A stretch of DNA of 64,000 nucleotides from NCBI RefSeq assembly GCF_005239225.2, contig NC_133289.1:12694889-12758888 (forward strand), read 5' to 3'. The DNA comes from Populus alba (Eukaryota; Streptophyta; Magnoliopsida; Malpighiales; Salicaceae). How positions within the stretch are numbered: the stretch's first letter is position 1; every line of letters starts with the position of its first letter. Below the pieces are notes generated by a model. That model was not told the DNA's origin and did no database searches. It saw nothing but the letters and a program-made list of their open reading frames with translations. A program made the position numbers and the translations under genes. This document shows positions 47,111 through 60,439 of the stretch, in pieces.

Positions 47111-50100
47111 TCAACTCATAGCAACCTGATAGTTTAATTTGGAAAAATCACATTCGGATTCCTTTTATGGGGTTCCTTCCATTTTGCACCAGTACCCATG
47201 AAAACGAGATGAGACGCTCCATAAACTGTCACCACGCTGCACCTTTGTTGTCAGTGGGGGTGCTGATTTTGTAGAAAACACCCTTGGATTTTATAGACGA
47301 ATGCTGATTGCCCTTCCCCATTCCATTAGCAAGCAGCCAACGAGAACCAGATTGTTGCTGAGATGTGGTACCCCATAGTTTCTTCTTGCCCGGCTCAGAC
47401 TTCAGACCAGCAACATGCACTTCTGTGATTTGGTACTGAGGAATTCCTTCTTCCTCCAGAGCCTTTTCGCTTGTCTGCTTCTCAACCTCCTGCTTCACCA
47501 CTGACTCTGACTCGTCATCTTCTTCATCATTGTTTCTTAACTCTGAGACCTTGCAGTATATTTTTGGCTTTGGTGGGACAAAACACTCTCTCCACTTGAA
47601 TCAGAGCAAGCATTGGTGTACCTACAGGTTCATAATTTCTAAGAGGATCCCGAAGTTGCACCATCAGTGCTACAGTAAAGTTATTCCCCAGCAAACCACA
47701 CTTTCTACCAGATCCCTTTCCACGTCCTCTCCCCCCTTTTGACCCTCCTCGAATCAAGTCCAAGGAGCTAGCATGATGGGCAGCAAGTATCTTAGAAGTT
47801 CGCTCACTAATTTGATCTTCATCACCAATATCACCGGAATCTAGCCGCATCCATTCATCAAGAGTCAGTGACAGACCCATTAATCCATCGATGTCATCTG
47901 CACTATCTTTTATGTCCAGCAGTTGCAATCCAGCAGTTCCTTCCAAACCGAGTGAGCCACTGATGTCAACACCCTTTCCCTGGAGGGAGGAAATTTCTCC
48001 AATAGATTGTGCTCTGATGTTCGAGGGTGCTTCCTCATCTGACATACCAGATTGTATTCTCAATCCCTCAATTGAGAGTGCTTCTATCTTATCCATAGCC
48101 AAAGGTGCAAGATCTTCTAGAGATACGTATTCTGAGCCTGTCTCACTACCCAATGAGCCCTGAACTGAGCTTATTAGATCTGGGTGCAGAAGATCTGTCA
48201 TTCACACTTATTTGCTCAAGAGATGCATCATCCATGGTGTATTCTTGCTGTAACAAACTTTGCCTGAACCAGGAAGAAACAATAAAGTGAATGCATAATT
48301 TGAAGAAATTTGAGAAAAAGAACAGCATGCCTTTCTAATTTCACAATGAGTGTTCAATCCAGCACAAACCTCACAGGTCCCTCCAGAGTGGCACCAGCTT
48401 CCCATGCTACTTGTTGCATTGTTTTCCCAGTGATATCTTCCAAAGGCATGAGCTTATTTGCTTGCATAGAAAGCTTTTCAATTCCAATTGAAGCCAATCG
48501 CTGCTGTATATCCACTATACCAGAACCCATTTCTGCTGGTACCACAACGGGACTAGAAACTTGCATGATCAAGTGCCCACTGTTTTTTCGCTTTCTGGAA
48601 AATTGAAGGATTCATGGACCTCAAGAATCCACCGTTCTTTGTCTGCAGAAATGAACCCAGTCCTTCTCCAAGAGCAGGTAATTCAATCGGCTCTTCAGGA
48701 GGCAAATTGATAGGACTCCCAAAGCCACCAGAGCTCTTAGGTGGAGAACAATCAAAAGCCTTATCATTCAAGCCCCATTCACGCATTAAAGACTCAGTCT
48801 CCAAGTCTTCCAACATTCTGACCCTTGCTTTTCCACTGACAGACTGAGTTCCCATCAGCTCCTCCTCAGCAGCTTGGATAACTGATAACAGTTCAAAATC
48901 CTCAGAGAAGTTTCCCAACCCAGATGCAGTTGAGGCATCATAGTCACATTCTCTTTGGTCACCATAGTCCACATCAAAGTCAAACAGAGAACCACCGCCA
49001 GCTAAGGCATCCTTCTCAAATTGTCTTAACAAGCGTTCCCTAGGAGACTCAGGTTCACTCTCTGAACTCGAGCCAAATGGACTTTGCTCCATCCCTAGCA
49101 TGTCCAGGAATTCATTTGCCACAGATTCAGTTAGATCATCCAAGCTAAGCGACCTCCCCCTACTAATAGTTTCATAATCAGTTTTTACTTCCGTGTAATC
49201 CTCCTTTTCTTCAGGGGAATCAAGCGCGTCACTTTCCAAAATGGAAATGCTTTTTAGTGCAGATTCCAATTCTTCCATCACAGACTCTTTTGAGCATATT
49301 TCATCCTTGAAATTGCAATCATGCGACCCAAGCTCGTCTTCATGATTGCTGTTTTCCACATCATGCAGATGAAGCTTAGTGACCTCTTCACAAGCTACAT
49401 GACAACCAGTATCCATTTTAACATCTACTGTAGAAACATCTGCAGACATTATGTTAACTTCCTCTGATGACAATTCTATCCCCTGGTCAATCACAGCAAA
49501 TTCACTATTTTCACTCTCCTTTTCTGTTCCTTTTTTTATCAAATCTGAATCACAGATGGAGGGTTGTTTAATTGGCTCAAGATTTTCAGTGAACACATCA
49601 AATTCGGGCTTATAACCTGAAGCATCCAACTTGTCTTCAAATTTCTGATGCAGGATATTTACAGGAATATCAAGTTCTGAACTTGATTCCGGCAACACCT
49701 CATGGAGATCTTTTACATCTTCTACAGAACGAGATGCAGAGCGGCGCTGCTGGTTAAAATTACCAGGAAGACTTCCAGTACGATGTACCATGCTTTTGCC
49801 ATCACCTTGACAAAGTTTAGGTGCTGGTTTCACTGTTCTTGCATTATTCAGCTTCACCCTCAGCAGCTCATTAACATTCTGATTATTTCTGGGGAAGATG
49901 GGAGTATCACTAACCACTGTGTACCCAAAAACTAACATTCATCTTAGCACCTTTAGCTTCTCCTGACAACTTATAACTTGTAGTCCATTTTCCCGAGCTC
50001 TTGTCCTCCTCTAATTCCTCCAATGTGAGAGGAAGCAGCCTCGTGAGGTCAACCCTATGCTTCCCCAAATCCAGGTCCATTGCCCCAAATAGAGCTGCAT

Positions 50101-50635
50101 AGAGCAAAAAATGTTTAGCCTCGTACTTAGCTGAGTGGTGGGGTCCGCTCCTACTCCCATATACAACGCACGTATGCGTAAGCTTCTCCTCAAACTCTGC
50201 AATCCCTTCTAAAACCTTGACAGGGCTCGTCACCAGCTCGCCATCCCGTCTCTTCCAGTGAACACAAACACTTAAATTGTCAAAAGTGGAGGGAAACCCT
50301 TCGATGGAATGGACTTGAAGAGAGAAACAACAATTGAACTCACGGTTCCTTGCATTTGAAAACGCTTTTAAAGGCTTCCAATTCCAAATTGACTTCTTGT
50401 CCTTGCGAGACGGGTCTTCCCTACCATGTTTATTATCAAGCTTCGATTTAGGATCTACCAAATGGGTTTTTCCAGTTGATCTGGGTCGATTACTAGATGT
50501 AGAAACGGAGGCCGTTCTTGAAAGGTTTTTGTCAAGATAAAGGGCTTTGCTTATAGTTTCAATTTCACTCAACAACTTGCCATTACCTGAATCCTCTCTG
50601 ATCTTTTTCCCGCCTTCAATTTTCGACAACATCAT
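47111..50635 (-). pseudogene. PMIR1: PMIR1 copy B, seven homopolymer frameshifts
   Basis: Two exons (50,635-48,370 and 48,263-47,111) correspond to copy A, and the intron, start and stop are the same. Against copy A there are only about four substitutions in 3.4 kb (three change a residue). There are seven single-base length changes: runs at 49,927-49,931, 48,583-48,588, 48,158-48,160, 47,580-47,583, 47,275-47,278 and 47,195-47,197 are one base longer, and 47,143-47,147 is one shorter. As given, the frame breaks just after the NT-C2 domain. A neutrally decaying gene should collect many more substitutions than length changes, so these look like sequencing errors and the gene may be intact in reality. 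I class it as a pseudogene only because of the literal sequence. Confidence 0.7.
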
Positions 50636-51804
50636 CTTCTCACAAATTCAAAAAAAAAAAAAAACGGATTATTAAACAAGAGAAACCCATGACCATGAAA
50701 CATAAACTCATAAGACAAAAATCAAAAGAAATTAATTAAAATCAACCAGTTAATTTACCTTCCAGTTCATGGTAATTAAATTAAAAGAGAACGGGTCTTT
50801 CAAACAAAAAACACAACAACAGAAGAAGATATATAAAGCATACCTTGGAATGGCAAAAACTCTTTAAATTCGGAACAAAACCTAAAACAGCGGGTCAAAG
50901 ATTAAAAAAAAATCGGATTAAAGAGAAAAAACCCAGAATAGATTAGGAAAGCAGAGAGAGAAAGAGAGCCCAGAGTGGATGTCTGTCTGAACTCCGTTTT
51001 ATATCGAAGGTTCCTCGCTAGGTAGTAATATTTTTTCTTCTCCTCTTCTCTTTGAATTGCCCCTCCCTGCCTCCTCTTTTAATCCAAACTTGGCTTCTAA
51101 CCATCTTCCAAGTAAATGTCATATATATATATATATTTATCATGTCAGTGAGTTGTTATTTACAATTTACATCGCTGTTAGAGCCCTTTCTTTTAAAATA
51201 AATAATTCGATATTGTGTGAAGGCTTTCTACAGTAATAAATTTTACTTAAAATAAATTCTAAATAAAAATATTTTTATTATTTTTATGGGTTTTGAGTTT
51301 TATAATTTTTTATATTTATATTTTTCTATTTTCTTTAAAATGGTTCCAGTAAAGTCACTAATAACTCCTGAACGCTATAAAACATTCCATGTTTTTGTTA
51401 ACTTGGTTTAAATAATTTTATAAAAGTTTTTTTAATTGATAAAATATTAAATTAATTTTTTAAAAAAATATTTAATGATTTTAATGTATTATATTAAAAA
51501 AAAGAATATTATTATTTTAATATATTTTCAATTAAATTTTTTTTATAACAATATTATATATTATTGTTATCAAAAATATACACTAAATCTATATTTCAAT
51601 TTTTTTTAATGTGTTTGGATGACTTTTTTTATATATACAAGAAATACTATGTTGTTTATACTTATTTATACACACGTGGGATGCTTTTATGATATTTTTA
51701 TGAATAATGCTAATTACTAATTACACATAAATATACTATTTTTTTCTTCTAAAATATCAATAAAAAAAGACTTGAATCTAGACCTTAGGCCAATTCATAT
51801 ATAT

Positions 51805-51861
<57 letters not shown>

Positions 51862-53240
51862 TAAAAATCTATTAATTGCATTGAAAAATGATATTCTATC
51901 AATTCTTTTATAGATAGTTTTGCAAAGACATTTAAATTTAACTATTTATATTTAAACTGAATTTAATTATTTTATTTAATTTTTAAATTCTAAATTGATT
52001 TTTTTAAAATCTAGTTCAAGATTTAGAAATTAAGTAAAAAATATATTCTTCTTCTTTTCAAATTCTTTTTCATTGGTTTTATTTTTTTCCTCCAAAATTG
52101 AACCTTACACGTATTTGTATTAAAGTGAACATATATGATATAGCTATTTTATGTATCTAAGTATTACTATACAATTAATTAATTTTGTGGAGATTACGCA
52201 TAGATGACGTGGGAATATGATAGCAAAAAAAAAAAAAAAAATGGCGTTAGATTGGAGCGTCTAATCAAGCGAAAAAAAAACGGAAATTTATGTTTTGTTT
52301 GGACATGGGAGCGTTTAGGAGGCGAGGCTTAGCTGTCCCATTTGCCATTCGGAAATGCTTTGCTTGCATCTACCAAATACTTTCAAAGCGGGAAAAATAA
52401 AATTATATATATATATATATATAGTAACATGTGATGGTTTTTTGTGCCTCACCTGTCATCATTTTGAATTTTCTTCTTCTTTTTTTCCGTATATTCCTTC
52501 CCTCCCTCCCTCCCTCGAGAATCACGTGAGATCTCTACTTTTCCAAGAAAGAAAAAAAACCCTCAATTTAGTATCAAACTTAAAAACCTATTTCCAATTG
52601 CATCCCAAACCTATAAAGTTTATCAATTGCATCCTGAATACTTTTTACATTTCTCAATCATGCCCTTCTGTCAATTTCTTTAAGTCTGATTTTCTTATTT
52701 TATGGACTAAGATAATTTTTACTTGAAAAGATAATGATGATAAAAAAAAATGAACACTAACATTTTAGGTTAAAACCTTTCAAATGATGGGAATTATTTG
52801 GAGGTTTTTTAGGCCAACTATACGCATGCTAAAAGCACAACAAGGCATGACCTAAATTCTAGAAATCCCTATTAAGATTCTCATTCACTTTATTCCAATT
52901 CAAGATGAATTTTTTTATATAAATTATACTAGTTTCTTTTTTATATATAGAAGTTATATACCAACCCATCATTGTTTTTTTCATTTCATCTATCTTAGTT
53001 TAATTTATGACTAGTTCCAATATGATTGGGTCAATAGAGCCTTGAAGGTCTTTCCTTGCATTTTGTTTTTATGTTTCTAAGTATTAGTATACAATGAATT
53101 AATTTTCAATTTAAGCTTGCTTCATTCTTTCTTTTAAATGAAAAAATTTGAAAATATTTTGTATATTAGAAGAAAGTTGTAAACATCTAGTTAAAAATAT
53201 TACGGTATTAATAAAGTATTGAGAAATTTAACTTGATAAT
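50636..53240. other. PMIR1 leader and intergenic DNA, copy B
   Basis: Counterpart of 9,129-11,680. It has the same candidate leader splice sites near 50,760 and 50,845. The AT microsatellite at about 51,798-51,858 is much longer than in copy A. No other gene is supported. Confidence 0.6.
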
Positions 53241-53248
53241 AAAATGGG

Positions 53249-53291
<43 letters not shown>

Positions 53292-53789
53292 TGAAATGAA
53301 GTTTTATGGATTAAAACTTCAATGCAAGGTAAGATTCAAACAACAATTAAGATGGGAAACCAAGAGCGCATAAAAAATTTCTTGGATTAAAATATAATAG
53401 CAATGTTATAAATATCAATTATGCAGGACATATAAATAGCTTTTTGGTTTCTCATGGAAGCTAAGAGCTACCGAACTATAGAGAAGGAAACAGGGCAACA
53501 ACTACTTGATTTCTTCTTGATTTTCTTACACTAAAAAACTTAAGAGAGGAAGATTTGAGTAATTATAAAAGTTTTTAAGGATTTAAGGAGGGATTTTCAA
53601 GCTTTTAGGAAGGATTAAAAACTTTTAAAACTAGAGTTTGGAGCTTGAAAGAATTAGTGAAGATAAGGAAGAATAAATGGAATCCTTATTAAATAATCTT
53701 TGTTTTAGTGTAATTTAGAGGTAAGAAACAATTTTACCTTGATTGATTAAGGTTTTGTTAAATGATTTGAGGAGTGAGTCATTTTAATT

Positions 53790-54391
53790 TCATAATGAAA
53801 GTTTTGACTTTAGTATGTTATAAATATGGATTATTATTTTTTATGTTTAGATTATGCTCTTAGTTATGAATAAAAATGGGCTAAGTGACAATTGGAAGAA
53901 AATTGATAAAAAAAGAAGAAGAAAAAGAGAGAGGGCATTCTTGTGTAAGGACGATTTCAACCATACTAGATAAAGGAAGACTTGGATTTGTTGGATCAAT
54001 TGACATGTGATTCATGATAAAAAAAAAAAAAATAATAATAATAAAGGAAGGATTTAATGAATGAGTGGTGAATTAATTCCAAAATTAATTTCATAATGAA
54101 AGTTTTGACTTTAGTATGTTATAAATATGGATTATTGTTTTTATGTTTAGATTATGCTCTTAGTTATGAATAAAAATGAGCTAAGTGACAATTGGAAGAA
54201 AATTGATAAAAAAAAAAAGAAAAAGAAAAAGAGAGAGGGCATTCTTGTGTAAGGACGATTTCAACCATACTAGATAAAGGAAGACTTGGATTTGTTGGAT
54301 CAATTGACATGTGATTCATGATAAAAAAAAAATAATTAATAATAATAATAAAGGAAGGATTTAATGAATGAGTGGTGAATTAATTTCAAAA
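53790..54391 (+). repeat. 301-bp tandem duplication, copy B only
   Basis: Two adjacent units, offset 301 bp, each begin 'tttcataatgaaagttttga' and end near 'gtggtgaattaattccaaaa'. They differ only slightly, mainly in A-runs and AAT repeats. Copy A has one unit (12,227-12,520), so this arose after the copies separated. Confidence 0.9.
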
Positions 54392-55254
54392 TTAAAGAAA
54401 ATAACATACTTTTTTATTATTAGAGAGTTTCAACCTAGAAAGTGAGTAAGGGGCTTGCAATTTATTTGATAAAACTGATATGAAATTTGGTCAGACTCCT
54501 ATTGATTTATATGAAAAACGAGCAGGTAAGGTATCAACTATGAAAAATTAAAGAAAATTCATGCTTCCTCTTTAGAAACATAATTCAACAATTTATCATT
54601 TAAAGAGAGGATTGAAATGGTTAATTTAATTGATAACAAAATTATTTTTAAATTATGCTAATTGAAATAAGTAACTTGTGGATAAGAGTCAAAATGAATG
54701 AAAAGTGAAAGAAAGAAAAATCATGTTTCCTTTATAGAAAGGTTTGACTAGACATTTTGAAAGAAATGAATTGAGATGTTTAAATTGGAATGTTATTTAT
54801 GCTTGAATGCATTAATGAGAGTAGCTAAGGTTTGAGGGAAGTGAAAATTAAAGGAAAATTTTGATTACCAAAAAATTAGCATAGGGGAAAGAGTTGAATT
54901 GTATTTGATTTTTTGTTTAAATAAGTTAATATTGATGAAAAGGAATGGGGGAGATACTTTTATAACTTTCTTGATATTGGTTTAGAAGAAAAAAAAATGG
55001 AATGAAATTCCAATGGTGTTCTTGTTGTGTTGATGTTTGCATTCATATGGTAATAGAAGAGGCTGCATATTTGAGACAGCATCAGAGGACTATATCGAGA
55101 GCCCAGGCGCTAGGTAGATATTTTGTTTTTCCACCATTTAATTTGTTAAAAGCTTTTAATGTTAAATAACTACAAAATTTTTTTAGATGTGTTGCTTATA
55201 TGTGTGCATGTGTGGATCAATTGACACGTGAGAAACGAAAAAAAGATTTGTAAA

Positions 55255-55560
55255 TTGATTATTACCCTAAGTGGTATTTAAGGAATCAATTTATAAGCAA
55301 TTAAGAATTTGAAATTGATTAATACCCTAAATGGTACTAGAGTCACTAGTTTATATGATGATTGAGAATTTAAATTAACTAGTTACTATGTGAGGTACTA
55401 GAGGTGTCATTTTATCTAATGATCAAGAATTTAAATTAACTAGTGCCTTGAGTGGTACTAGAGGAGTCAATTTATTTGACGATTGAAAATTAAATTTGAC
55501 TATTACCCTGAATAGTACTAGAGGCATCAATATAACTGATAACTAAGACTTTATATGATT
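55255..55560 (+). repeat. 60-bp minisatellite, copy B
   Basis: Counterpart of 13,385-13,745, with about one unit fewer. The last unit overlaps the start of the 1.29-kb tandem duplication. Confidence 0.75.
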
Positions 55561-55988
55561 AATTTTCTTAAAAGATTTAGAGGCATCATAGCGATAAATG
55601 ATTGAGATAATGTGTTAGGGATAATTGATTTGAATAAGATTAAAGAAATCAATGGTATTGTTTAGTCAGGATATTATTGGCTTGATCAAATTGTTTAAGT
55701 GTTAAGTGTTGGTTAACGATGTTTGTGATTTAGTAAAAAATAATTTTAACAAGTTTATATTAATCGTTAGATAATGTTTCTTATATTGTAAATTAATTTG
55801 ACTACAAGATATTAACAAGTTCAAGTTGTGCAGCATATTATTTTTGTTGTTGCTTTTGGTGGTAAACTTTAATGTTGTAATTAGAAATATCACAAACTTT
55901 TTATGTAATCTAATTTTGATAAAATATTTTGATATGTAAATAAATATAATATTAAAAATGTATGTATTAACTTAAATTCTCTAGTTTC

Positions 55989-56418
55989 ATATCTTATATT
56001 GTCCGTTTTGGGCTTTACTACCCCCACAGTTTTATTTATGGTGACGCGAGCTCATTTATGAGCTTGAAGCCCCAAAACACATACAACATGTTAGCAACCA
56101 GTACTACTAATAAGGCTAGCTACCAAACCCTCACCCGCCGACGTGGGATATTACAATCCACCCCTCTTAAGAAAGCCAAATAACCCCGTAGGCACAACTA
56201 AATAGCCAACAAGGTTGACTTTTTATATCAAATGTAACAACCCAACCCAACATGTCGTATATTATCCGTTTTGAGCCTTACCGCCCTCACGGTTTTGTTC
56301 TTGGTGATGCGAATCCACTTCTAAGCCTGATGTCCCAAAACGGATACAACATGTTAGTAACCAAAACTACTAATAGGGTCAACTACCAAACTCTTACCCA
56401 TCAATATGGGATATTACA
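55989..56418 (-). mobile_element. TRIM retroelement in unit 1
   Basis: A minus-strand miniature LTR element. The complete LTR is 56,233-56,418 (TGTAATATCCCA to TTGTTACA, 186 bp) and the partner LTR is 55,989-56,155, lacking its last 20 or so bases. The 77-bp interior has a primer-site-like sequence next to the first LTR (TTTGATAT, TTTGGTAT in unit 2) and a polypurine tract AAGAGGGGTGGAT before the second. It has no coding capacity. Confidence 0.8.
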
Positions 56419-57286
56419 ATAATCTTTCTTTTTTATATTATAAATAGGAATGCATAAGATTTAATTTACTAATCTTTTATACCTTGATATGTTAATCTTT
56501 GTGAGATGAATGTGTTGTGATTATTACGTGGAATGTGAAATGAAAAGTCAATTTATTCTTGATTTTATTGAATATATGAATGATCCAGGATGTTGGATCT
56601 TGTGTTTGTGTTGAAGAAGAAGATGATGATTAGGGCTTGATATAATAGGTATTAAAATACAATAAGATGATGATGAGGGCTTGATTAGAAGCACTGGAAA
56701 CTCAACAATAGCAAAGAATTCTACATTATGTTTCCCTTTACTTGTTTTTCTTCTTCTTCTTCTTCTCTCTTTTTAATTTTCTTTTCTTTCTACATATTGT
56801 CTAATTCTGAGTAGTACTAGAGGCATCAATATGACTGATAACTAAGACTTTATATGATTAATTTTCTTAAAAGATTTAGAGGCATCATAACGATAAATGA
56901 TCGAGATGATGTGTTAGGGATAATTGATTTGAATAAGATTAAAGAAATCAATGGTATTGTTTAGTCAGGATATTATTGGCTTGATCAAATTGCTTAAGTG
57001 TTAAGTGTTGGTTAACGATGTTTGTGATTTAGTAAAAAATAATTTCAATAAGCTATATTAATCGTTAGATAATATTTCTTATATTTTAAATTAATTTGAC
57101 TACAGGATATTAACAAGTTCAAGTTGTGCAACAGACTATTTTTTGTTGTTGCTTTTGGTGGTAAACTTTAATTTGTAATTAGAAATATCATAAACTTCTT
57201 ATGTAATCTAATTTTGATAAAATATTTTGATATGTAAATAAATATAATATTAAAAATGTATGTATTAACTTAAATTCTCTAGTTTC

Positions 57287-57713
57287 ATGTCTTATATTGT
57301 CCGTTTTGAACCTTATCGCCCTCTCAATTTTGTTTATGGTGACAAGAGCCCATTTCTGAGCTTAAAGCTCCAAAACACATATAACATGTTAGCAGCCAAT
57401 ACTATTAATAAAGCCATCTATCAAACTCTCACCCGCCGATGTAGGATTTTATAATCCACCCCCCTAAAGAAGCCAAACGACCCCGTGGCACAACCAAATA
57501 GCCAGTGAAGTCGATTTTTATACCAAATGTAACAGCCAAACCCAACATGTCATATATTATTCTCTTTAGGCCTTACTGCCTTTACGGTTTTGTTTTTAGT
57601 GACGCAAACGCACTTCTGAGCCTGACGTCCTAGAACGCATATAACATATTAGCAACCAGCACTACTAATAAGGTCAGCTACCAAACCCTTACCTGACAAT
57701 GTGGAATATTACA
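57287..57713 (-). mobile_element. TRIM retroelement in unit 2
   Basis: Duplicate of the unit 1 TRIM, with LTRs 57,538-57,713 and about 57,287-57,454 and the same short interior. Most differences from unit 1 are transitions, consistent with deamination of methylated cytosines. The same end truncation is present, so truncation preceded the duplication. Confidence 0.8.
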
Positions 57714-58099
57714 ATAATCTTTCTCTTTTATATTATAAATAGGAATGCATGAGATTTAATTTACCAATCTTTTATACCTTGATATGTTAATCTTTATGAG
57801 ATGAATGTGTTGTGATTATTATGTGGAATGTGAAATGAAAGGTCAATTTATTCTTGATTTTATTGAATATATGAATGATCCAGGATTTTAGATCTTGTGT
57901 TTGTGTTGAAGAAGATGATGATTATGGCTTGATATAATAGGTATTAAAATACAATAAGATGATGATGAGGGCTTGATTAGAAGCACTGGAAACTCAGCAA
58001 TAGCAAAGAATTCTACATTATGTTTCCCTTTACTTGTTTTTCTTTTTCTTCTTCTTCTCTTTTTAATTTTCTTTTCTTTCTACATATTGTCTAATTCTA

Positions 58100-58337
58100 G
58101 CCTTAGATTCTTGTATTGTAAAGATAAAATCATTTCTGTTTCTATAGTATATAAATCTTTGTTAAGCTCATTAATTTATATGATTATGCAAAATATTTTT
58201 ATCGCGTTAACTCCACTAAACAAATTAATTTTTACCAACATATTGATGAATATCAACAAAAAGACTCGATTAAGATTTTTTTTTAGAAAAATATTTTGGA
58301 ATTCATTAATAAAATTTATTGATTTGGAACTTAATTG

Positions 58338-58379
<42 letters not shown>

Positions 58380-60080
58380 ATTAAAATTTTTTATTTAAAT
58401 AGAAAAACCACACTCACTAGTCACCACGGAATATATGAACTTTAATTTGATTTTAGATATTGAATAAAAAAAAATGATATAAACCACGTTCTGAAAAAAA
58501 GTAATTTTTTTTAATTTAAATTTAAATTTTTATATTTTTAGATTATTTTAATATATTATATTAAAATTATTATTTTTTTAAAAAATTAAATAATATTATT
58601 TAAATATATTTTTTAAATAAAAAATCTTTTTTTAAAAAATCACTATTCTATTTTTAAACGAATGCATAAAAAATACCAGAATTTGTTGTATACGGTACCC
58701 ATAATGTTGTTATTTAGCTCTGTACTTCATGTCATGATCATCAATGCAGGGCCCACCTCTAAAATATTAAAAATAACGCGCCAACTGTTTGGTTTGAAAT
58801 TTCTGACTTTAGCCCTATCACATCACATCCAGTAAAATAAGAAGCTTCTTCATCCATCTTCAAAGTGAAGAGCCATTTGAACGATATAAATTATCACTAT
58901 CTTAGCTATTTCTTTTCTTATTCTCATAGGGTACTTTAATGGGGAATAACATTTTAACAAATTATTTTTTATTTTACATAAAATAAGGAAAGAGAAGGGA
59001 AATCCAGTAAATCGTTGGACCTAATATCCTAGAATTTAACAATACAATAAGTTTAAATATATATCTTATAAGTTAACAAATATAATATTATTAGATTTAA
59101 CTAAATACTGCATTCACGTATATATAAATATAACAAGTTGCTAAACATATAATAAAAAATTTTTAGATTAGATTAAGAATCGACAATATCAATATATAAT
59201 TGTTTTATGTTATATCATATAATTTAGGATGATAAATTGATTTTATTTAATGTAATTGAATTCCAATAAACAAAAAAAAAAAAAAAGGAAGCTTTGTGTA
59301 ATATTCACAGGATTTAAATCAATTTTAAACCTAAATTATAACCCAAATCGATTTTTTTTGAGTCCCCAAAATATAAACTTTATTTCTTGAAGCAAATCAT
59401 CACCATACTACTACTTTTATCCCAAAAAGATTAAAATGGGAAGAAATAACAAGCTTGCCAAAGCGGCACTTGGAATTTAGAAAGAATATTACCATAACAA
59501 AAAAATAAATAAATAAAATAAGACTAATAGAAAGCCTTAATGGCAGTGTCTCTATACAATTTGAATCCTCTCAAAAGCCCATTACAACAATAACAGATCT
59601 TCCTTCAACCTCTGGACACTCTCTGCCTCTTCAATATCAAACTCTTCCTGTATACAACCATCACAAATAAACATGGATTTAAAAGTTATAAAAGTTTTAA
59701 TACTTCTGCATCCAATAATTTAAGCTATTAAATCTTTCAAGATATTATTTATATTATTTTCTAATACATCTTCTGAAATGAGAATTCTTTAAACTTGAAA
59801 TTTGCACAAATTCACATTATTTTATGCTTAATTTTTTTTTATCAAATAAGTAGAAATGGTGAGATTCAAATTCATAACCAAATAATATTCTAATAGTATA
59901 TCAAAGAATCATCTCAACCCAATAGTTTAAGCTATTAAATAAAATCCTAAAATATTATTTATATTATTCTCAAACAATGATCAATTAAGAGAATGATAAT
60001 AAATAATAATGATTTATAGAAGGTTAAAGAACTATTTTAAAGTTTGAAAATTATTAAAACTAGAAATCCAAGGCCTAAAC
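58100..60080. other. Spacer, copy B, with an extra 560 bp
   Basis: 58,100-58,660 is missing from copy A. It holds an AT microsatellite (58,341-58,372) and a MITE-like A/T-rich patch. The rest corresponds to copy A 14,609-16,330 without the 270-bp insertion. No gene is supported. Confidence 0.6.
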
Positions 60081-60089
60081 GACCGTTAC

Positions 60090-60405
60090 CTAAAACCTGC
60101 AATTATTACCGAAGACATAGCTTTCCCAGACATTCAGTATGATAACAGATCTCAAATGGGTCAAGAAACCTACGTAGAACATCCATTAATGAATGGCACA
60201 AAGCGTAGTTCTAAATGCAACAAGAAGATGAACTTTTGGTTGGAGAAGCTGTCCAATTCCAACCAAGAGCCTAAGAAACTCTTTCAAATTTAACATGCTC
60301 GACTGTAAATGACCTGAGATGGTATAATGATATGGTTTTCTCAAGAAATTTCACAAGAACTACCTATAATTAACCAGCACCCTCATGGAAATTAAGAAAG
60401 GTTTA
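60090..60405 (+). pseudogene. Pararetrovirus relic, copy B (shorter)
   Basis: Counterpart of about 16,360-16,640 with scattered differences. The downstream part seen in copy A, including the cysteine cluster, is missing here, and the sequence jumps at about 60,395-60,440 to the equivalent of 17,712. It is non-coding as it stands. Confidence 0.45.
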
Positions 60406-60439
60406 TATATTATCACGGTTCAACGAAAAAACATCTGAC

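Larger units (their letters stand above)
55510..58095 (+). repeat. 1.29-kb tandem duplication, copy B only
   Basis: Unit 1 (about 55,510-56,805) and unit 2 (about 56,806-58,095) both run from 'gtactagaggcatcaatat' to 'tctacatattgtctaattct'. Non-element flanks differ by about 4%, whereas the TRIM inside differs by roughly 17%. Copy A has a single TRIM-free version. Confidence 0.9.
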
